From Lachnospiraceae bacterium (lineage in GTDB: Bacteria > Bacillota > Clostridia > Lachnospirales > Lachnospiraceae): a stretch of DNA of 15,954 nucleotides. The notes under the pieces are model-generated. The model did not search any database, had not been told where the DNA came from, and worked only from the letters and a program-made list of their open reading frames with translations. Numbering within the stretch: position 1 is the first letter of the stretch; each line of letters opens with the position of its first letter. The stretch is taken from positions 1 through 15,954 of the forward strand of contig JAILOA010000002.1 in assembly GCA_024691065.1 (NCBI GenBank). The letters run 5' to 3'. Of this stretch, positions 14,541 to 15,954 are shown in pieces. A program made the translations under genes and the position numbers.

Positions 14541-14788
14541 GATAAAACCCTCCTGATTTTGTTTTTTATTTAAATGTAACGGCCTTTGTAACTTGCCCTT
14601 CCGGTCCTTGCAAAATAGTCCTTTTTACTTGCCCTTCCGGTCCTTGCAAATCACCTTTTATAATTTACCCGACCCGCTACATTTTACATCTTTTTAAAAT
14701 TAATTTCCGGATTAGCATAGCATCCTCTCTGCACACAAATCCCCTTTTATTAGGTTTCATGCAGATTAGTAACATCCGAAAAGCAACA
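14541..14788 (-). ncRNA. Long 5' leader of purE with a candidate structured RNA element
   Basis: From the predicted start near 14787 to the purE ATG there are about 247 nt with no gene. The promoter-proximal part folds as a closed element at 14704-14782: a 9-bp P1 (14774-14782 with 14704-14712, one G-U) enclosing a 6-bp P2 (14759-14764 with 14729-14734, one G-U). The 3' strand of P1 can instead pair locally (14722-14725 with 14709-14712), so two folds compete. The downstream part carries two copies of a 24-base repeat. I compared it from memory with purine, PRPP/ykkC, ZTP and THF riboswitch consensus sequences and found no match. That it senses a purine-related ligand is inference from position only. 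Confidence 0.45.
14591..14650. repeat. Duplicated 24-base element in the purE leader
   Basis: A 24-base sequence beginning ACTTGCCCTTCC and ending CCTTGCAAA is present without mismatch at 14591-14614 and 14627-14650 (period 36). On the RNA strand each copy is a purine-rich GGACCGGAAGGG core flanked by UUGC and GCAA, which could close a small stem-loop. The two copies lie between the folded leader element and the ribosome site. Confidence 0.85.
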
Positions 14789-14793
14789 AATGA

Positions 14794-14822
14794 ATAATAT
14801 CACATCAATTTTAGCTAGTCAA
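14794..14822 (-). promoter_or_regulatory. Sigma-A promoter of purE
   Basis: TTGACT (14817-14822) and TATTAT (14794-14799) on the minus strand are exactly 17 bases apart, and TGA directly precedes the -10. This is the best promoter in the window. Predicted transcription start is near 14787. I see no Bacillus-type PurBox (CCGAAC core) around it. Confidence 0.8.
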
Positions 14823-14834
14823 CACGGAATGTAT

Positions 14835-14855
14835 GTGAAGCCCTGTTTGCTTCAC
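14835..14855 (-). terminator. GC-containing inverted repeat between hemW and the purE promoter
   Basis: GTGAAGC and GCTTCAC form a perfect 7-bp stem with a 7-base loop. It lies about 85 bp after the hemW stop and 12 bp upstream of the purE -35. No T run follows on the minus strand, so as a terminator it would be atypical; an operator for purE is the alternative. Confidence 0.4.
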
Positions 14856-14867
14856 TTCGACAAAATA

Positions 14868-14965
14868 TTCCATACAGTAAATCTGTGTACTTATATAACT
14901 CCGTTAAAACACTCCATACTTTAAACCCATATACTTACATCACTCCAGCAAAAACTGCTCCATAC
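14868..14965. repeat. Tandem repeat running from the hemW 3' end into the spacer
   Basis: CCATAC-type unit starts recur at about 14868, 14912 and 14958 (periods 44 and 46). Between them CCATAC, TAAA, a TACTTA-AT block, ACTCC and AAAA keep the same order. The rightmost copy holds the last codons and stop of hemW (stop at 14940-14942); the others are in the spacer and more diverged. Confidence 0.7.
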
Positions 14966-15954
14966 AATAATTACTGATATCAAGCCCCTTATCTGTCAGA
15001 TAAATCTGTCCGCTCTCCCTGTCAAAAACCATCAATCCATTTTCCGTAAGGTGTTTAAGGCTCTCCGCGTAAACCTCCGTCACGTCCCGGTTAAAGCGCA
15101 TCTTAAAATCAAACGCATTGACACCGGCAATTTTCCTTAACCCCAGGAAAAAGAACTCCTCCATTTCTTCCTTTGCGGAAATGTAACTGACTTCCTGATA
15201 GTGTTTCGAAAATAATTCATCCGGGTCAGCCCCTTCGATATCATCAATATACTTAAAATACTCTTCAAAATCCGATGGATTCTTATATCGTACCCCTTTA
15301 AAATACGAACTCGACCCTAAGCCAACACCGATATACTCGCCACCGCTCCAATAAACCATATTATGCTTACATTCATAACCGCTTTTAGCATAATTTGATA
15401 TCTCATACCGCGAATATCCCTTTTCTTTAAGGTATTTCCCGGTATAATCATACATTTTGCGGTCCATATCCTCATCGGCTATATTAAGCTTTCCGTTCTG
15501 CCAAAGCTCATAAAATGGTGTTCCCGGCTCGACAATTAAGCTATAAGCAGAAACATGCTCAGGTGACAGCGCAACAATCTTATCCAGGCTTTCGGCAAGG
15601 CTCTCCAAGGTTTGGTTCGGAATATTCGACATCAAATCCACATTGATATTCTGTATGCCCTCATTACGAAACAATTCATAGGTCCTAAGGAAATCCTCAA
15701 ACCGATGAATACGCCCGAGTTCCTTAAGCTCCGAATCTATCGCAGACTGACAGCCGATGCTAATCCTGTTAATCCCCGTATCCTTTAAAATGTTACGCCA
15801 CAGGAGATTCTTTAAATCATCATCTCCATCAACCGGAATGTACGATGCCTTAGCATAATCCCTATCGGAATTTATTCTCCGGTCAAGAATTGTTCTCCCT
15901 TTAGGTGATGGTATCAAATCAAAATGTAATTTACTCTCAACTACCGTCCCGGGA
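14940..15954 (-). CDS. hemW: Radical SAM protein HemW (coproporphyrinogen III oxidase-like, haem chaperone), 5' end outside the window
   Basis: HemW is a HemN-related radical SAM protein, proposed to insert haem into target proteins; earlier annotation as oxygen-independent coproporphyrinogen oxidase is common. The frame stays open to the right edge, so about 337 residues are visible and the N-terminal CxxxCxxC cluster motif is not. The TTG at 15917 is not the true start. Visible family features: PGTV at the edge, GINRISIGCQSA, ELGRIHRFEDFL, NINVDLMSNIPNQT, PEHVSAYSLIVEPGTPF, RYEISNYAKSG, the HemW motif HNMVYW, GVGLGSSSY, and a C-terminal winged-helix part (FLGLRKIAGV to LTDKGLDISNY). Between PGTV and GINRISIG there are about 54 residues, where roughly 13-20 are usual. 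HemW is often next to lepA or hrcA in Firmicutes; what lies upstream here is outside the window. Confidence 0.93.
   Translation of the reverse strand, partial: PGTVVESKLHFDLIPSPKGRTILDRRINSDRDYAKASYIPVDGDDDLKNLLWRNILKDTGINRISIGCQSAIDSELKELGRIHRFEDFLRTYELFRNEGIQNINVDLMSNIPNQTLESLAESLDKIVALSPEHVSAYSLIVEPGTPFYELWQNGKLNIADEDMDRKMYDYTGKYLKEKGYSRYEISNYAKSGYECKHNMVYWSGGEYIGVGLGSSSYFKGVRYKNPSDFEEYFKYIDDIEGADPDELFSKHYQEVSYISAKEEMEEFFFLGLRKIAGVNAFDFKMRFNRDVTEVYAESLKHLTENGLMVFDRESGQIYLTDKGLDISNYCMEQFLLE

Noticed and set aside
6639..14582. A 12-base inverted match (CCGTTACATTTA) between the infB-rbfA spacer and the purE leader
   Set aside because: Several 12-base matches are expected by chance in 16 kb of AT-rich sequence; flanks do not extend the match.
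14704..14782. Assignment of the purE leader to a known purine, PRPP, ZTP or THF riboswitch
   Set aside because: None of the conserved core sequences of those classes that I can recall is present.
5967..14965. CRISPR array, because of multiple direct repeats
   Set aside because: Repeats are adjacent or have only two to three copies, unit lengths differ from place to place, there are no regular spacers and no cas genes.

Overview
The window is a low-GC chromosomal segment in which every supported gene is on the minus strand. The most likely source is a clostridial Firmicute, probably of the family Lachnospiraceae. Three things point there: the gene order rimP-nusA-ylxR-ylxQ-infB-rbfA-nrnA-truB-ribF, the strong GGAGG-type ribosome sites, and a neighbouring DUF5688-type gene, a family I know mainly from Lachnospiraceae. 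No phylogenetic search was possible.

Read in the direction of transcription (right to left), the window holds: the C-terminal three quarters of hemW (cut by the right edge); purE, with its own strong promoter and a leader of about 245 nt; prfC (release factor 3); then the nusA operon. A good sigma-A promoter with an extended -10 lies directly after prfC and drives a short leader with a GC-containing hairpin, followed by rimP, nusA, ylxR, ylxQ, infB, rbfA, nrnA, truB and ribF. These genes link ribosome maturation (RimP, RbfA), initiation (IF2), transcription elongation and antitermination (NusA), RNA turnover (NrnA), tRNA modification (TruB) and flavin cofactor synthesis (RibF). Spacing is tight from rimP to infB and loose (62-247 bp) afterwards. 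rpsO, which often follows ribF in other Firmicutes, is not there. Instead come a DUF5688-type gene with its own likely promoter and, running off the left edge, the first 542 codons of a secreted protein built of InlB B-repeat (Listeria-Bacteroides, Flg_new-type) modules.

I see no mobile element, CRISPR array, tRNA, rRNA or defence system. The unusual material is mostly between or inside the housekeeping genes. Almost every spacer over about 150 bp carries its own short tandem direct repeat (units of about 36-69 bp, unrelated between spacers), and in two cases the repeat unit runs over the stop codon of the preceding gene. TruB has a 13-residue repeat inserted in its PUA domain, RbfA has a very acidic tail, IF2 has an Asn/Arg/Asp-rich low-complexity linker, and HemW has about 40 extra residues in its radical-SAM barrel. 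The purE leader can fold into a closed multi-helix element with a competing pairing and matches no riboswitch class I can name; it is the best candidate here for something undescribed.
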